Shown: positions 8,484 to 18,178, counted from the first letter of the stretch. The stretch: DNA of 64,000 bases from JAXLXE01 sp046328115 (GCA_046328115.1 JAXLXE010000001.1:2046001-2110000); one strand, 5' to 3'. Made by a program: numbers and translations. The notes: generated from the sequence alone by a model not told the origin.

Positions 8484-9854
8484 CTAACCTTTCTTCAACT
8501 CGCGATCAAGGACAACCTGCGCCGCCTTGTGGGTCTCCTCGGCCGCCTGCGCGGGCGTCTTCTGGCCAAAGACGACCGCCTCGATCGCCTTGCCGAACTC
8601 CGTGAAGATCTCCTGTGAACCCGGCCCGTAGTAGGGCAGCCGCGCGGTCTTCTGCGCTTCCATGTACGGCGGCACCAGGGGAGTCTTGGCCTCGAAGTCC
8701 TTCCAGGTCGGGTCGGCGCGGAACGACTCGCGCGGCGGCAGTTGCCCGAACCCGATGTTCCAGGCAGCGTTGTTCGCGGCATCCAGGCCGATGAACTTGG
8801 CGAACTCCCAGCCGGCTTCCTTGTTCTTTGCCTTCTCAAAGACAATGATGGTCCCGCCGCCCATCTGTGACTGGCTGCCCTTGGGTCCAGCCGGTAGCTG
8901 GGAAGCGACGGTCTTGAAGCCCGCCTGCGCCGCTCGGGCCAGGTTGCCGGGGTACGAGAACATGCCGCCCACGTTGCCTGTCAGGAAGTCGTTGAGCACC
9001 TGCGGCCCGGTCAGTGCCTTCTGCGGCAGACCCTTTTTGTCCACGAGCGCTTTGTAGAACCCGAGCGCAGCGACGCCCTCGGGCGTGTTGAGCGTGACCT
9101 GCTTCCCGTCCTCGGACACCTCCCGACCACCGAAGGACCAGAGGATGGCCAGGAACTGGTCGCCGCCCGTGATGGAGTTGGGGGCGGTGTCGTTGTAGTA
9201 GCCGAAACGCCCATCGCCACTGCCCGCGATCTTCGCGGAATGCTCCAGCACCTCATCAAACGTCTTGGGCGGCCTGGCTGGATCGAGCCCGGCCTTCTCG
9301 TACAGATCGCGGTTGTAGATGAGCGCCTGCACGCCGCTGTTGACCGGCATCGCGTACATCTTGCCGTCGCGGGTCACCACGGCCTTGGCGTTGGGCAGCC
9401 AATCGTACGTCCCGATCTTGGGATCGAAGTCGTCCAGCGCCGCGGCGTGCTTGTTGTTGATGAAGAGCGCATTCAGGCCAGGCCCGCCCATGCGGCAGGC
9501 ATCCGGCGGCGTTCCGCCCGCGATCGCGGTGGCCAGCTTGGCCGCGATCTCCGCGGCCGGCACCAGGACGGTCTCCAGCTTCACCTTGCTCTGACTCTGG
9601 TGGAATCGCTCCATGATCTTTTGAAACGCTTCCTGCTGGGCGGGCTGGTTGAACCAGAACACGCCGTTCAGCGTGCCGCCGGCCGCGGGCTTGCTCGCTG
9701 GTTGGGCCGCCACCGGGGCCGCCGGCTTGTCGGCCGCCTTCTCTACGGGCTTCGGCGGTGACTCCGCCTGGCCGCAGGCCGCCGCGATGATCGCGGAGCC
9801 GCTGACCGCGGCCGCTCCCAGGAACTGGCGTCGAGAGAACACCTGGCGTGACAT
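8484..9854 (-). CDS. Sugar ABC transporter substrate-binding lipoprotein (family 1)
   Basis: A 456-aa extracellular solute-binding protein. The N-terminus combines a Tat motif (SRRQFLGAAA) with a lipobox (IAAAC, Cys27) and an Ala/Pro/Lys linker. The mature fold shows family-1 features such as LVPAAEIAAKLATAIAGGTPPD early and WEFAKFIGL with PPRESF near the C-terminus. It captures a sugar or oligosaccharide for the two permeases encoded immediately upstream on the same strand (9892 and 10758). The order in transcription is permease, permease, binding protein. No ATP-binding subunit is encoded nearby, so a shared MsmX/MalK-like ATPase is probably used. A LacI-type regulator further upstream is the likely control. 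Confidence 0.9.
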   Translation of the reverse strand: MSRQVFSRRQFLGAAAVSGSAIIAAACGQAESPPKPVEKAADKPAAPVAAQPASKPAAGGTLNGVFWFNQPAQQEAFQKIMERFHQSQSKVKLETVLVPAAEIAAKLATAIAGGTPPDACRMGGPGLNALFINNKHAAALDDFDPKIGTYDWLPNAKAVVTRDGKMYAMPVNSGVQALIYNRDLYEKAGLDPARPPKTFDEVLEHSAKIAGSGDGRFGYYNDTAPNSITGGDQFLAILWSFGGREVSEDGKQVTLNTPEGVAALGFYKALVDKKGLPQKALTGPQVLNDFLTGNVGGMFSYPGNLARAAQAGFKTVASQLPAGPKGSQSQMGGGTIIVFEKAKNKEAGWEFAKFIGLDAANNAAWNIGFGQLPPRESFRADPTWKDFEAKTPLVPPYMEAQKTARLPYYGPGSQEIFTEFGKAIEAVVFGQKTPAQAAEETHKAAQVVLDRELKKG

Positions 9855-9891
9855 ACGAACCCTTTCTCGCCTCTGGCGTGGGGTGCGGGCG

Positions 9892-10758
9892 CTAGCCCTT
9901 GATGCCGCTCATCACGATCCCCTGCGTGAACCAGCGCTGGAGCGCCAGGTAGATCACCGTCAGGGGCACCGCGGAGATCGTGGTGGCGGCCATCAGCGGC
10001 CCCCATGGTGTGGCCTCGCCCCGCAAGCTGGCCAGCCCCACCACGATGGTCATGATGTCCGGCTTGTTGATCACGACCAGGGGCCAGAGGAAGTCGTTCC
10101 AGCCAGCCGTAAACGCGAGGATCGCCAGCGCCGCGAGCGCCGGCGTGCTGATCGGGAGGATGATCTGCCACAGCACCCGAAACCAGCTACAGCCGTCGAT
10201 CCGCGCGGCGTCCTCTAGCTCGCCGGGGATGTTGAGCAGAAACTGGCGCATCAAAAACACGCCAGAGAACTGGACCAGGTGGATCACCGCGATGCCGGCG
10301 TACGTGTTCAAGAGCCCAAGCTCACGCACGATGATGAAACTGGGGATCAAGGTGACCTGGACCGGCACCATCATGGCGCCCAGGTAGAGGTAGAAGAGCG
10401 TATCGCGCCCCCAGAAGCGCAGCCGGGCAAAGGCAAAGCCGGCCAGCAGGGAGGTCGCAACGGTGCTCAACGTCTCCACAGAGGCCACCAGCAGCGTGTT
10501 GAACAGCCACAGGCCAATGGGCCACTGGCGCCAGGCATCGCGGTAGTTCTCCAGCCGCAGCCGCGTGGGGATCACGTCCCAGCCCACGCGGAAGATCTCA
10601 TCTTCGTACTTGACCGAGGCCAGCACCATCCACGCGTAGGGCATCAATACCACGGCCGCGCCAGCCACCAGCAGCGCGTACACCGCAATCCGATCAAGCT
10701 TGAGGCGCCGCCGGGGGACCGCCGCAACCCGCGCGCGCTGCAGCGTCACGTCCACCAT
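9892..10758 (-). CDS. Carbohydrate ABC transporter permease (MalG-like)
   Basis: Binding-protein-dependent transport permease of 288 aa with about six hydrophobic segments. The cytoplasmic EAA loop that docks the ATPase is visible as ELEDAARIDGCSWFRVLWQIILP, the pattern typical of MalG-type sugar permeases. Its start codon overlaps the stop of the upstream MalF-like gene by one base (TGATG, 10756-10760), so the two are translationally coupled and would form a heterodimeric channel. The binding-protein gene follows 37 bp downstream. Confidence 0.92.
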   Translation of the reverse strand: MVDVTLQRARVAAVPRRRLKLDRIAVYALLVAGAAVVLMPYAWMVLASVKYEDEIFRVGWDVIPTRLRLENYRDAWRQWPIGLWLFNTLLVASVETLSTVATSLLAGFAFARLRFWGRDTLFYLYLGAMMVPVQVTLIPSFIIVRELGLLNTYAGIAVIHLVQFSGVFLMRQFLLNIPGELEDAARIDGCSWFRVLWQIILPISTPALAALAILAFTAGWNDFLWPLVVINKPDIMTIVVGLASLRGEATPWGPLMAATTISAVPLTVIYLALQRWFTQGIVMSGIKG

Positions 10759-11660
10759 CAGTACATCTCCTGGCGGCGCCCGAGCAGGCGGAACTGGATC
10801 AGCGTGGCCAGGAACACCATGGCGAACATCACATAGGCCACGGCGCTGGCGTAGCCCATCCGGAAGAACTGGAACGCCTGGTGGTAGAGATAGATCACGA
10901 TCACGTTGGTGGCCTCAACAGGGCCGCCACCGGTCATCACGTAGATCACCCCGAAGGCGCCCTGAGTGGACCTGATGACACCCAGCACCAGCACAAAGAT
11001 CGTGGTGGGTATCAATAGTGGCAGGGTGATGTTGCGAAACACGCCGAGCGGTCCACAGCCGTCGATCCGCGCCGCCTCCTTGAGCTCGGTAGGAATTCCC
11101 TGGAGCCCGGCCAGGTAGATCACGGTGAAGTAGCCCACCTCGCGCCAGGAAAACGTCATGATCACCGTGGGCATGGCCCAGAACGAGTCAGACGCCCAGC
11201 GCGGAGCCGGGAGCCCCACGCTGCGAATCACCTGATTGACCACGCCAAACTGCGGATCGAGGATCCAGAGCCAGATCACGGCCGTGGCCACGAGCGAAGT
11301 CACCACCGGCGAGTAATAGACGGCCCGGAAAAACGACGTGCCGCGCAGTCCCTGATTGAGTCCCAACGCCAGGGCCAGCGAGCAGGCAACCGTGACTGCC
11401 AGCGTACCCGCCGAGAACACCAGCGTGTTGACGATGGTTCGAACGAAACCGGGGCTGGAGAACAGCTCGCGGTAGTTGGCAAGCCCCACCGGCGTGGGCT
11501 TGGGCTCGAGCGGGCTCCAGTCAAAGAACCCCAGGTAGAACGAATACCAGACGGGCCACGCAATGAAGACGCAGAAGAAGACCAGGCTGGGCAGCACGAA
11601 GAGTGTGCCGTAGCGTGCCTGCTCCTGTCGGACGTACGCCGTCAGCGCCCCAAGGGCCAC
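10758..11660 (-). CDS. Carbohydrate ABC transporter permease (MalF-like)
   Basis: Sugar permease of 300 aa. The first membrane helix (LFVLPSLVFFCVFIAWPVWY) is characteristic of MalF/UgpA-type subunits, and the EAA loop reads ELKEAARIDGCGPLGVFRNITLP. It is the first gene of a three-gene importer operon on the minus strand and pairs with the MalG-like protein it overlaps. The 97-bp upstream region contains a LacI-family palindrome (11708-11721), consistent with control by the regulator encoded next door. Confidence 0.92.
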   Translation of the reverse strand: MALGALTAYVRQEQARYGTLFVLPSLVFFCVFIAWPVWYSFYLGFFDWSPLEPKPTPVGLANYRELFSSPGFVRTIVNTLVFSAGTLAVTVACSLALALGLNQGLRGTSFFRAVYYSPVVTSLVATAVIWLWILDPQFGVVNQVIRSVGLPAPRWASDSFWAMPTVIMTFSWREVGYFTVIYLAGLQGIPTELKEAARIDGCGPLGVFRNITLPLLIPTTIFVLVLGVIRSTQGAFGVIYVMTGGGPVEATNVIVIYLYHQAFQFFRMGYASAVAYVMFAMVFLATLIQFRLLGRRQEMY

Positions 11661-11707
11661 GCTCGATCCTCAGACAACGTCGTCAGCGCGGCAACATTGC
11701 CGCGTTG

Positions 11708-11721
11708 TGATATCGATAACA
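11708..11721. promoter_or_regulatory. Putative LacI-family operator
   Basis: TGATATCGATAACA contains an exact TATCGATA palindrome flanked by TG and CA (TG-n-TATCGATA-n-CA), the shape of LacI/GntR-type operators. It lies 48-61 bp upstream of the first gene of the sugar importer and directly downstream of the LacI-family gene. The surrounding bases are AT-rich compared with the coding DNA. That the neighbouring regulator binds here is inference. Confidence 0.55.
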
Positions 11722-11757
11722 TGTGCTTCGAGAGTGTACGAAACGAGCGCACGCGAA

Positions 11758-12855
11758 TCAACCTCGCTTCATTCGGAGGAAGCCCGTGCGGTCAGCCCAC
11801 GCTGGCTCCGGTGCCTGGAGATGCATGGGAATGCGCTCCACTTGAGACGGACCGTGCGCGACCTCAAAACGCCGCAGCAAGAGTCGCCCGGCGCGCCGCC
11901 CGATCTCGCGCGCCGGGATGACCATGAGCGGGATCGGCTCCGGCAGGAGCGCGGTCCATTGCTGCTCCTCCGTTACCGTGGCCACCACCCCTACGTCGTG
12001 CCCGATTCGTCTGCCCGCCTGAACCAGCGCACCCAATCCCTCGAATACGTGCATCGTGCTCGCGAACAGGAATCCTCGCGGCTCGTCCGCCCTATCCAAC
12101 AGCGCCGCGACGCGTGCCGCGCCCGCGATCTCGTTGGGCGGCGAATCCACGACGCGCGCTTCCACCCCCGCCGCTCGTATCGCGTCCAGATATCCGCGAA
12201 GCAGACGGTCCTCGTGCGACAGCCCACTGGCGAACCCGACGAACGCCACAGGTGCCCCGAAGCGCTCCAGAAGGAGCTCCGTGGCCGATCTCGCCGCCGC
12301 CTGACCATCCGTGAGCACGGCGTCGCACTCTAGGCCGGGCAAGGCCGAATGCGCAACCACCGTGGGGCGATTCAGCGAAGGGGCTACCTTGCCGGCATCC
12401 GCCCGGGACGGGACCAGGACGAACCCGTCGCAGTGTTGGCGCTGCGCGATCTCCACGAACGTCGAGGATGGCTGCCGCCCGTACGCCAGATGCCCGAGGA
12501 CGATTTCGTATCCCGCCCCCCCGAGCACCTCTTCGAGTCCCGCTACGATCCCGCGGTGCACCGTGCTGGTGAGCGACGGCATGGTGACGCCGATCAACTG
12601 GCTCCGCCGCCCGCGCAGCAGCCGCGCGACTGGATTGGGCTGGTAGTCCAGGCGCTCCAGCACGGCCCGCACCCGGCGCGCGGTCTCGTCCGCCACGTAT
12701 CCCCGGCCCGTCAGCACCCGAGACACGGTCATGGGAGAAACGCCGGCCTCGCGCGCCACCTCGCGGATCGTCGGTGGGAGAGCTCGCGCAGGGAGATTGC
12801 CCACGTGAGGGCCGTCACCCGACGAGCCCGACGCAGACTCCCAGCCGCTAGCCAC
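11758..12855 (-). CDS. LacI-family transcriptional regulator
   Basis: DNA-binding repressor of up to 365 aa with a LacI helix-turn-helix and hinge helix at about residues 29-77 (TIREVAREAGVSPMTVSRVL, then YQPNPVARLLRGRR). A periplasmic-binding-protein-like ligand domain follows. It probably senses a sugar and controls the adjacent ABC importer. The GTG at 12855 gives an N-terminal tail of about 28 residues; a later in-frame GTG at 12804 would be equally reasonable, so the exact start is uncertain. The gene is transcribed towards the importer, with the operator-like site in the gap between them. Confidence 0.92.
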   Translation of the reverse strand: MASGWESASGSSGDGPHVGNLPARALPPTIREVAREAGVSPMTVSRVLTGRGYVADETARRVRAVLERLDYQPNPVARLLRGRRSQLIGVTMPSLTSTVHRGIVAGLEEVLGGAGYEIVLGHLAYGRQPSSTFVEIAQRQHCDGFVLVPSRADAGKVAPSLNRPTVVAHSALPGLECDAVLTDGQAAARSATELLLERFGAPVAFVGFASGLSHEDRLLRGYLDAIRAAGVEARVVDSPPNEIAGAARVAALLDRADEPRGFLFASTMHVFEGLGALVQAGRRIGHDVGVVATVTEEQQWTALLPEPIPLMVIPAREIGRRAGRLLLRRFEVAHGPSQVERIPMHLQAPEPAWADRTGFLRMKRG

Positions 12856-12955
12856 GGATCTGGTCCACCGCGGCCGGCCCGGTGTCTCCGCGCCGCCGCA
12901 ACCCAGCCGAACCGACGGGCGTTCTCACGAACATAGACCGAGCGAGCTCCGCGAT

Positions 12956-13876
12956 CTAGCTGCCCGCCTTGAGGCGCCTCAGCAGCGCGTTTGTCCGTTC
13001 CGGGTCTTCTCCGCGCGGCGCGAATACCGCAGCGGCTAGCTCGGTGGCGCCAGCCTCGCGCAACTGCGCAATGCCATCCTCCACCTGCGCCTCCGTGCCG
13101 ATGAGCGACACGTCCGTTGGGCTGGCCGCGCCCTCCTTGTCCAGGATGGCGCGGTACGAGGGGAGCTGGCCGTATCGCGCGAAGACGTCCTCCGCCCGGG
13201 CGCGGACGGCGTCGCGATTGTCCGTCACACAGACCGGCAGGCCGGCGACCACGCGCGGGGAGGGACGGCCGGCGGCTGCCGCCGCCTCGCCCATGATCGG
13301 CACCACGTGATCGCGGATGTACTTCGGGCCACCCATCCACAGCGCCGTCCCGTCCGCCAGCGCCCCCGTCAACTTCAGCATCTGGGGGCCGAGCGCGGCC
13401 ACGAGCAACGCCGGCCGGGTAGCGCCGGCCATGCTGAGCTGGTACTCGTTGAGCGTGAACTCCTGGCCGGCGAAGCTGGCCGGCTCGCCGGTGAAGAGCC
13501 GCTCCAGGCAGGTGAGGTACTCGCGCATGTGACGGATGGGATGGTTCCAGTCAAACCCCAGCCCGCCCTCCATTGAGACGCGGTGGCTGAGGCCAATGCC
13601 CAGGGCGAGCCGACCATTGCAGATCGCCTGGGTGGTCAGCGCCTGCTGGGCCAGTGAGGACGGGTGGCGCGGGTAGGTGGGCACCACAAAGGTGCCGAGC
13701 TCGATCCGGCTGGTGCGCTGGCCGGCGAGCGCGAGCAGCGTGAGCGCGTCGTACTCGCGGATGTTGGCGATCCAGGCGGAGTCGAAGCCGCGCGCCTCAG
13801 CGTCCGCGATCGCCGCGACGCGGCGTTCCCAATCCCAGCTCGGCCCGGCCGCCAACACGAATGCACCGATGCGCAT
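12956..13876 (-). CDS. LLM-class flavin/F420-dependent oxidoreductase
   Basis: Luciferase-like monooxygenase-fold protein of 306 aa, starting at the ATG at 13876 (MRIGAFVLAAGPSWDWERRV). A longer reading to 14125 would run through the divergent promoter region. Family features are AIADAEARGFDSAWI, a conserved RIELGTFVVPTYPRHPSSLAQQALT strand-helix, and NGRLALGIGLSH. These proteins use FMN or F420; the cofactor cannot be decided here. It is transcribed divergently from a second LLM gene at 14026, with about 150 bp between them that probably contains both promoters. The substrate is unknown. Confidence 0.85.
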   Translation of the reverse strand: MRIGAFVLAAGPSWDWERRVAAIADAEARGFDSAWIANIREYDALTLLALAGQRTSRIELGTFVVPTYPRHPSSLAQQALTTQAICNGRLALGIGLSHRVSMEGGLGFDWNHPIRHMREYLTCLERLFTGEPASFAGQEFTLNEYQLSMAGATRPALLVAALGPQMLKLTGALADGTALWMGGPKYIRDHVVPIMGEAAAAAGRPSPRVVAGLPVCVTDNRDAVRARAEDVFARYGQLPSYRAILDKEGAASPTDVSLIGTEAQVEDGIAQLREAGATELAAAVFAPRGEDPERTNALLRRLKAGS

Positions 13877-14025
13877 GGCCCTACCCTCGCCCCACCGCGC
13901 ACGACGCGCGGAGTATCGTCGCTGACGATGATAGCGGTCGCGATCGGGCCACGTGGATTTCCTGAACGAGGTGTAGGAGTCCGCCCCATACTTCTGACGC
14001 GGGCGCGCCGCCCGCGGAGGTTGCA

Positions 14026-14886
14026 TTGAAGATCGGTGTGTATCTGCCGTCGATGGTCCCCGGCGTAACCCGTGACGTGTTGCTCGAATGGGCACGGCGG
14101 GCAGATCTGGGCCCGCTGTCGTCACTGTGCGTGATCGACCGAGTGGTCTATCCGGGCCACGATCCGTTGATCGCGCTGGCCGCGGCCGCGGCAGTCACGG
14201 AGCGCATCGGCTTGATGTCCGGAGTGCTGCTGGGGCCAATGCGGCAGACCGGTATCCTGGCGAAGCAGATCGCGTCGATCGATGCGCTGTCCGGTGGTCG
14301 GGTGACCGTGGGGCTGGGCGTAGGCATGCGCACTGATGACTTCGAGGCTGCCAGCGCCGCGTTCAAGGGCCGGGGCAAGCGGTTCGACGACCAGATTCTC
14401 ACGCTGCGGCGGCTGTGGGCGGGCGAGCCATTCTCCAGCGAGGCCGGACCGGTGGGTCCTGTCCCAGGCCAGCCCGGCGGGCCCAAGATACTACTCGGTG
14501 GGTTTGCCCCCACGGCGCTGGACCGTGTCGGTCGACTGGCAGACGGCTTCATCGCCTCCGGCGCGCCGGCTGAGGCGCGGCAGGAGTACGACACCGTCCT
14601 CCGATCGTGGCAGGCTGCAGGGCGTAGCGGCCAGCCGCGGTTCGTGAACGCCAGCTACTTCGTTTTGGGTCCCGATGCCCGGTCCCGGTTGTCCACGTAC
14701 GCCCACGACTACTACGGGTTCTATCCGCCATACGCGGAGCTGATCGCACAGTACGCCCCTGCCAGCGTAGAGGAAGTCCGGGCCGCGATCGCCGCCAACG
14801 AAGCAGTCGGCGTGGACGAGCTGCTGTTTGTGCCCGGTGTTGCTGACCCGGACCAGGTTGATCGGCTGATCGGGGCGATCCGCTGA
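14026..14886 (+). CDS. LLM-class flavin-dependent oxidoreductase
   Basis: Second luciferase-like fold protein (286 aa), a shorter and clearly distinct paralogue of the divergent neighbour. It shows ITERIGLMSGVLLGPMRQ-type and LSGGRVTVGLGVGMR motifs, the equivalent of the family's SGGR-x-x-LGxG block. The start is the TTG at 14026, with GGAGG (14016-14020) 5 nt upstream. It ends 25 bp before the stop of the convergent RND gene, with a strong hairpin between. Role and substrate are not evident. Confidence 0.85.
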   Translation: MKIGVYLPSMVPGVTRDVLLEWARRADLGPLSSLCVIDRVVYPGHDPLIALAAAAAVTERIGLMSGVLLGPMRQTGILAKQIASIDALSGGRVTVGLGVGMRTDDFEAASAAFKGRGKRFDDQILTLRRLWAGEPFSSEAGPVGPVPGQPGGPKILLGGFAPTALDRVGRLADGFIASGAPAEARQEYDTVLRSWQAAGRSGQPRFVNASYFVLGPDARSRLSTYAHDYYGFYPPYAELIAQYAPASVEEVRAAIAANEAVGVDELLFVPGVADPDQVDRLIGAIR

Positions 14887-14897
14887 TGCACGGTGGG

Positions 14898-14929
14898 GTG
14901 GGCGGCAACGCCTAGCGGTTGCTGCCCAC
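14898..14929. terminator. Hairpin between convergent genes (probable bidirectional terminator)
   Basis: A 12-bp stem pairs GTGGGCGGCAAC (14898-14909) with GTTGCTGCCCAC (14918-14929), with one G-U pair and an 8-nt loop. The loop contains the stop codon of the RND gene. There is no clear U-tract, as expected for many high-GC terminators. Confidence 0.6.
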
Positions 14930-17900
14930 CAGCTCTCGCTCCGCCAGAGATCCACCACTGGGCGGGATCGCGACCCGCCCGTCACCCTCGGGCGCTCCAG
15001 GCGCGGCCGCGTGCCCGCGGCGAAATAGCCTGCCGATCGCGTGCTGCAGATCATCGAAGATGGTGAACATCGCCGGCACGAACACCAGTGTGAGCAGCGT
15101 GGATGTGATGAGTCCGCCGTTCAAGACAACCGCGGCAGACTTCAGCAGCTCGGAGCCCTCCTCCACGCCCGCCGCGATCGGCAAGAGCGCCACAATCACG
15201 GAGATGGTGGTCATGACGATGGGGCGAAGACGGGTGGGGCCTGCCGTCAGGAGCGCCTGGGTGCGAGTGTAACCGCGCTCCATGAGGATCTCCGTGTAGT
15301 CAACCAGCAAGATGGCGTTCTTCCCAACCAGGCCCACCAGGACGGCGAACCCGAGCAGCGAGAACAGCGTGAAGGGCGTCCCGGTCATGGCCATGGCACC
15401 GAAGGCGCCTACCACGGCCAACGGCAGGGACATGAGCACGGAGAGCGGCAGCATCATGGAATTGAAGAGGATCATCATGAGCATGTACATGAGCAGCACG
15501 GCAATGCCGATGGCGCGCATGATGTCGCGGATTGCCGTGCCACCCTGTTGACCCTGGCCTGAGTAGGTGATGGCGTAGCCCGGCGGAAGCTCGATCTGCT
15601 TCATGGCGTTGACGGCGGCGGCCTGGGCATCGCCCACAAGCTTTCCGTCCGCCGGGTCGGCGCTGATGGTGACGCTGCGCAAACGGTTGACGTGGCGGAT
15701 AGTCGTTGGGATCTGGACCTGGCGGATGGTGGTGAACTGATCTAGCTGGACAATGCCGGCCGCGCCCTGGACGGGCATCCGCTCAATCATCCGCTGATCC
15801 GCGCTCGTCGCGTTGGCGCTGACCACCCGAATGTCCACCTGGGTCTTGCCCGGCTGCTTGAACTGGACTGTGTTGGACCTCCAGCCGTCGATGGCCGCGC
15901 GCAGCGCGACGGCGGCGGACTGGGCGGAGACGCCCAGGTCTGACGCGCGCGACCAATCAATCACGGCACGTAGCTGGGTCTGGACGTTCTCATTGCTGTT
16001 GCGGACGCCGGCGAGCTCTGGCAGCCCGCGGACCGACGCCTCCGCCTGCGCGGCGAGACGGTCCACCACGTCCGCATCCACGCCCTGGACCAGGATCTGG
16101 ATAGGTTGGCCGCCAAAGCCCCCGAAACCGAAGGCGTTTGGATAGCCGAGCTGAATCTTGGCGGTGGGTAGCTCATCTATGGCCTGGGCACGCACCAACG
16201 CACCGATTTCCTGGGGCGTGGCCGTCCGATCATGGCTCGAAACCAGCAACGCCGTGATTTGTGACTGGTTGGTGCTGGATCCGGAGCCGATGGGCCCACC
16301 GCTTGAGGTGGTGCCCACAATGGTGAAGGTCGACCGAACCTCGTGGTGCTCCCGCAGGATGCGCTCAATGACCTGCGTAGCCTGGTTGGTGACGTCCAGC
16401 GTCGTGGACGGCGGCATATTCAGGGTGATGTTGATCTCGCTCTGATCACCACTGGGGAAGAAGTCCGACCCAATAAGGCCCATGGCCCAGAGCGCGATGC
16501 CAAACCCAAAGCTCAGCATGCCCACGAAGACCACGAGCCAGCGGTGGGGAAGCGACCGACGTAGCAGCGACTCGTAACGGCGCTCCAGCCAGATGAAGCC
16601 GCGGTCCCACATCCGGCCAAAGCGATCGAGGAACCCATTGCCTTGCTTGTGGTGTGAGGTGAGGAGCCGGCTCGCCAGCAGGGGAGCAAGCGTGAATGAG
16701 ACGATCAGCGATGCGAGCGTGGCGAACGCGATGGTGAGCGCAAATGGGCGCAGAAACTGGGCGGAGACGCCACTGACCATCACGGCGATGGGCAGATAGA
16801 CAACCACGTCCACGAACGTGATCGTCAGCGCGGCCAGGCCGATCTCGTTGCGGCCATCCACGGCCGCGATGCGGGGCGCTTTGCCCATGTCCAGGTGCCG
16901 GTAGATATTCTCCAGCACCACGATGCTGTCGTCCACCAGGATACCCACGCTCAGGGTGAGCGCCATCATGGTGAGCAGATTCAAGTTGTAGTTGAGGATG
17001 CTCATCATGAGCAGCGTGGAGAGCAGTGACGTTGGGATGGACAGCAGCACGATGAACGTGCTGCGCCAGGTGTGGAGGAACAGGAGCAAGATGATGCCCG
17101 TGCAAGCGATGGCTTCCAACAGCGCGCGCTGGACCGTGTTGAACGACCGCGCCGTGTAGGTGGACGAGTCGATCACGATGTCCAGGCTGGTGCCGGGTGG
17201 TAGCTGCGGCTTGAGACGATCGATGGTCTTGCGCACGCCATCGACGATGCTGATGGTGTCGCCGTCGGGCAGCTTGGCAACGACGAGCGCCAGCCCTTCC
17301 TTGCCATTCACGCGGACGATGGCCGCGCGCTTCCGATTGGTGTCCACGATCGACGCAACGTCGCGCAGGTAAACCGTGCCGTTGGGCGTCTGAAGGACGA
17401 TGAGCTTGCCAAGCTCCTCCGGCCGCGTCACCAGCGAATCGAAGTAAACGCTGAACTCCTTGTCGCCAACCGGGAAGGAACCGGCCGGCATCTCGAGCTG
17501 CTGGGCCTGGAGGGTAGCGACCACGTTGTTGATGGTGAGGCCGCGGGCCCGGAGCGCCATCTCGTCAACGCGAACCTGGATCTCCCGGGTAATGCCGGAG
17601 CGGATGGAGGTTGAGCCCACGCCGGGCACGGAATTGAACTGCTTCTGAAGCAGGTTCTCCGCCACATCCTGGAGCACGCTGAGCGGCTGATCGCCAGAGA
17701 AGATGATCGTGGCAACGCCAAAGGCGTTAATGTCCACCTTCGTGACGGTGGGCGGATCGGTGTCCGTGGGCAGGCGACTGCGGACCGCGTTGACCACGCG
17801 CTCGACATCGACTGACACCAGATCCGGGTTGACGGCCGAGGTGAACTGCACGACGACGGTGGAGACACCCTGGGTAGACACGGACGTGAGTCCGTTTGTG

Positions 17901-18133
17901 TCAATGTTCTGGAGGCCGGCGATGGCGTCTTCGATGGGCTTGGTGACGGTGGTCTCGACCGTCTGGGGGTCCGCGCCCGGGTACACCGTGGTCACGATGA
18001 CCTGGGGAAAATTCACGTTTGGCGTGATGGCAACGCCGAGCGTCAGGTACGCGAACAGCCCAAACGTAGTGATCGCGGCCGTGACGGCGAACACAAAGAG
18101 GGGATTGCGAACCGAGAATTCGGTGAGCTTCAC
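14912..18133 (-). CDS. RND-family efflux transporter (AcrB/HAE1-like)
   Basis: Large inner-membrane proton-driven transporter of 1073 aa, the usual length. It starts MKLTEFSVRNPLFVFAV, the classical first helix. The porter loop has the NINAFGVATIIFSGD-like and IREIQVRVD-like blocks. Helix 4 carries the proton-relay pair in SVGILVDDSIVVLENIYRH. The second half repeats the layout (LLGFAVLVGLVGKNAILLVDYTE). GTG start. No membrane-fusion protein or outer-membrane factor is encoded beside it. A possible sigma70-like promoter (TTGATG, 17 bp, TACGCT) lies at 18179-18207 on the minus strand. Substrate class (drugs, lipids, metals) is not determinable; the absence of heavy-metal signatures favours hydrophobic compounds. 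Confidence 0.93.
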   Translation of the reverse strand: MKLTEFSVRNPLFVFAVTAAITTFGLFAYLTLGVAITPNVNFPQVIVTTVYPGADPQTVETTVTKPIEDAIAGLQNIDTNGLTSVSTQGVSTVVVQFTSAVNPDLVSVDVERVVNAVRSRLPTDTDPPTVTKVDINAFGVATIIFSGDQPLSVLQDVAENLLQKQFNSVPGVGSTSIRSGITREIQVRVDEMALRARGLTINNVVATLQAQQLEMPAGSFPVGDKEFSVYFDSLVTRPEELGKLIVLQTPNGTVYLRDVASIVDTNRKRAAIVRVNGKEGLALVVAKLPDGDTISIVDGVRKTIDRLKPQLPPGTSLDIVIDSSTYTARSFNTVQRALLEAIACTGIILLLFLHTWRSTFIVLLSIPTSLLSTLLMMSILNYNLNLLTMMALTLSVGILVDDSIVVLENIYRHLDMGKAPRIAAVDGRNEIGLAALTITFVDVVVYLPIAVMVSGVSAQFLRPFALTIAFATLASLIVSFTLAPLLASRLLTSHHKQGNGFLDRFGRMWDRGFIWLERRYESLLRRSLPHRWLVVFVGMLSFGFGIALWAMGLIGSDFFPSGDQSEINITLNMPPSTTLDVTNQATQVIERILREHHEVRSTFTIVGTTSSGGPIGSGSSTNQSQITALLVSSHDRTATPQEIGALVRAQAIDELPTAKIQLGYPNAFGFGGFGGQPIQILVQGVDADVVDRLAAQAEASVRGLPELAGVRNSNENVQTQLRAVIDWSRASDLGVSAQSAAVALRAAIDGWRSNTVQFKQPGKTQVDIRVVSANATSADQRMIERMPVQGAAGIVQLDQFTTIRQVQIPTTIRHVNRLRSVTISADPADGKLVGDAQAAAVNAMKQIELPPGYAITYSGQGQQGGTAIRDIMRAIGIAVLLMYMLMMILFNSMMLPLSVLMSLPLAVVGAFGAMAMTGTPFTLFSLLGFAVLVGLVGKNAILLVDYTEILMERGYTRTQALLTAGPTRLRPIVMTTISVIVALLPIAAGVEEGSELLKSAAVVLNGGLITSTLLTLVFVPAMFTIFDDLQHAIGRLFRRGHAAAPGAPEGDGRVAIPPSGGSLAERELVGSNR

Positions 18134-18178
18134 GCGTCCGTCCGCCGCCCGGCTACGCCCGCCCGGGAGGGTGCGGCA

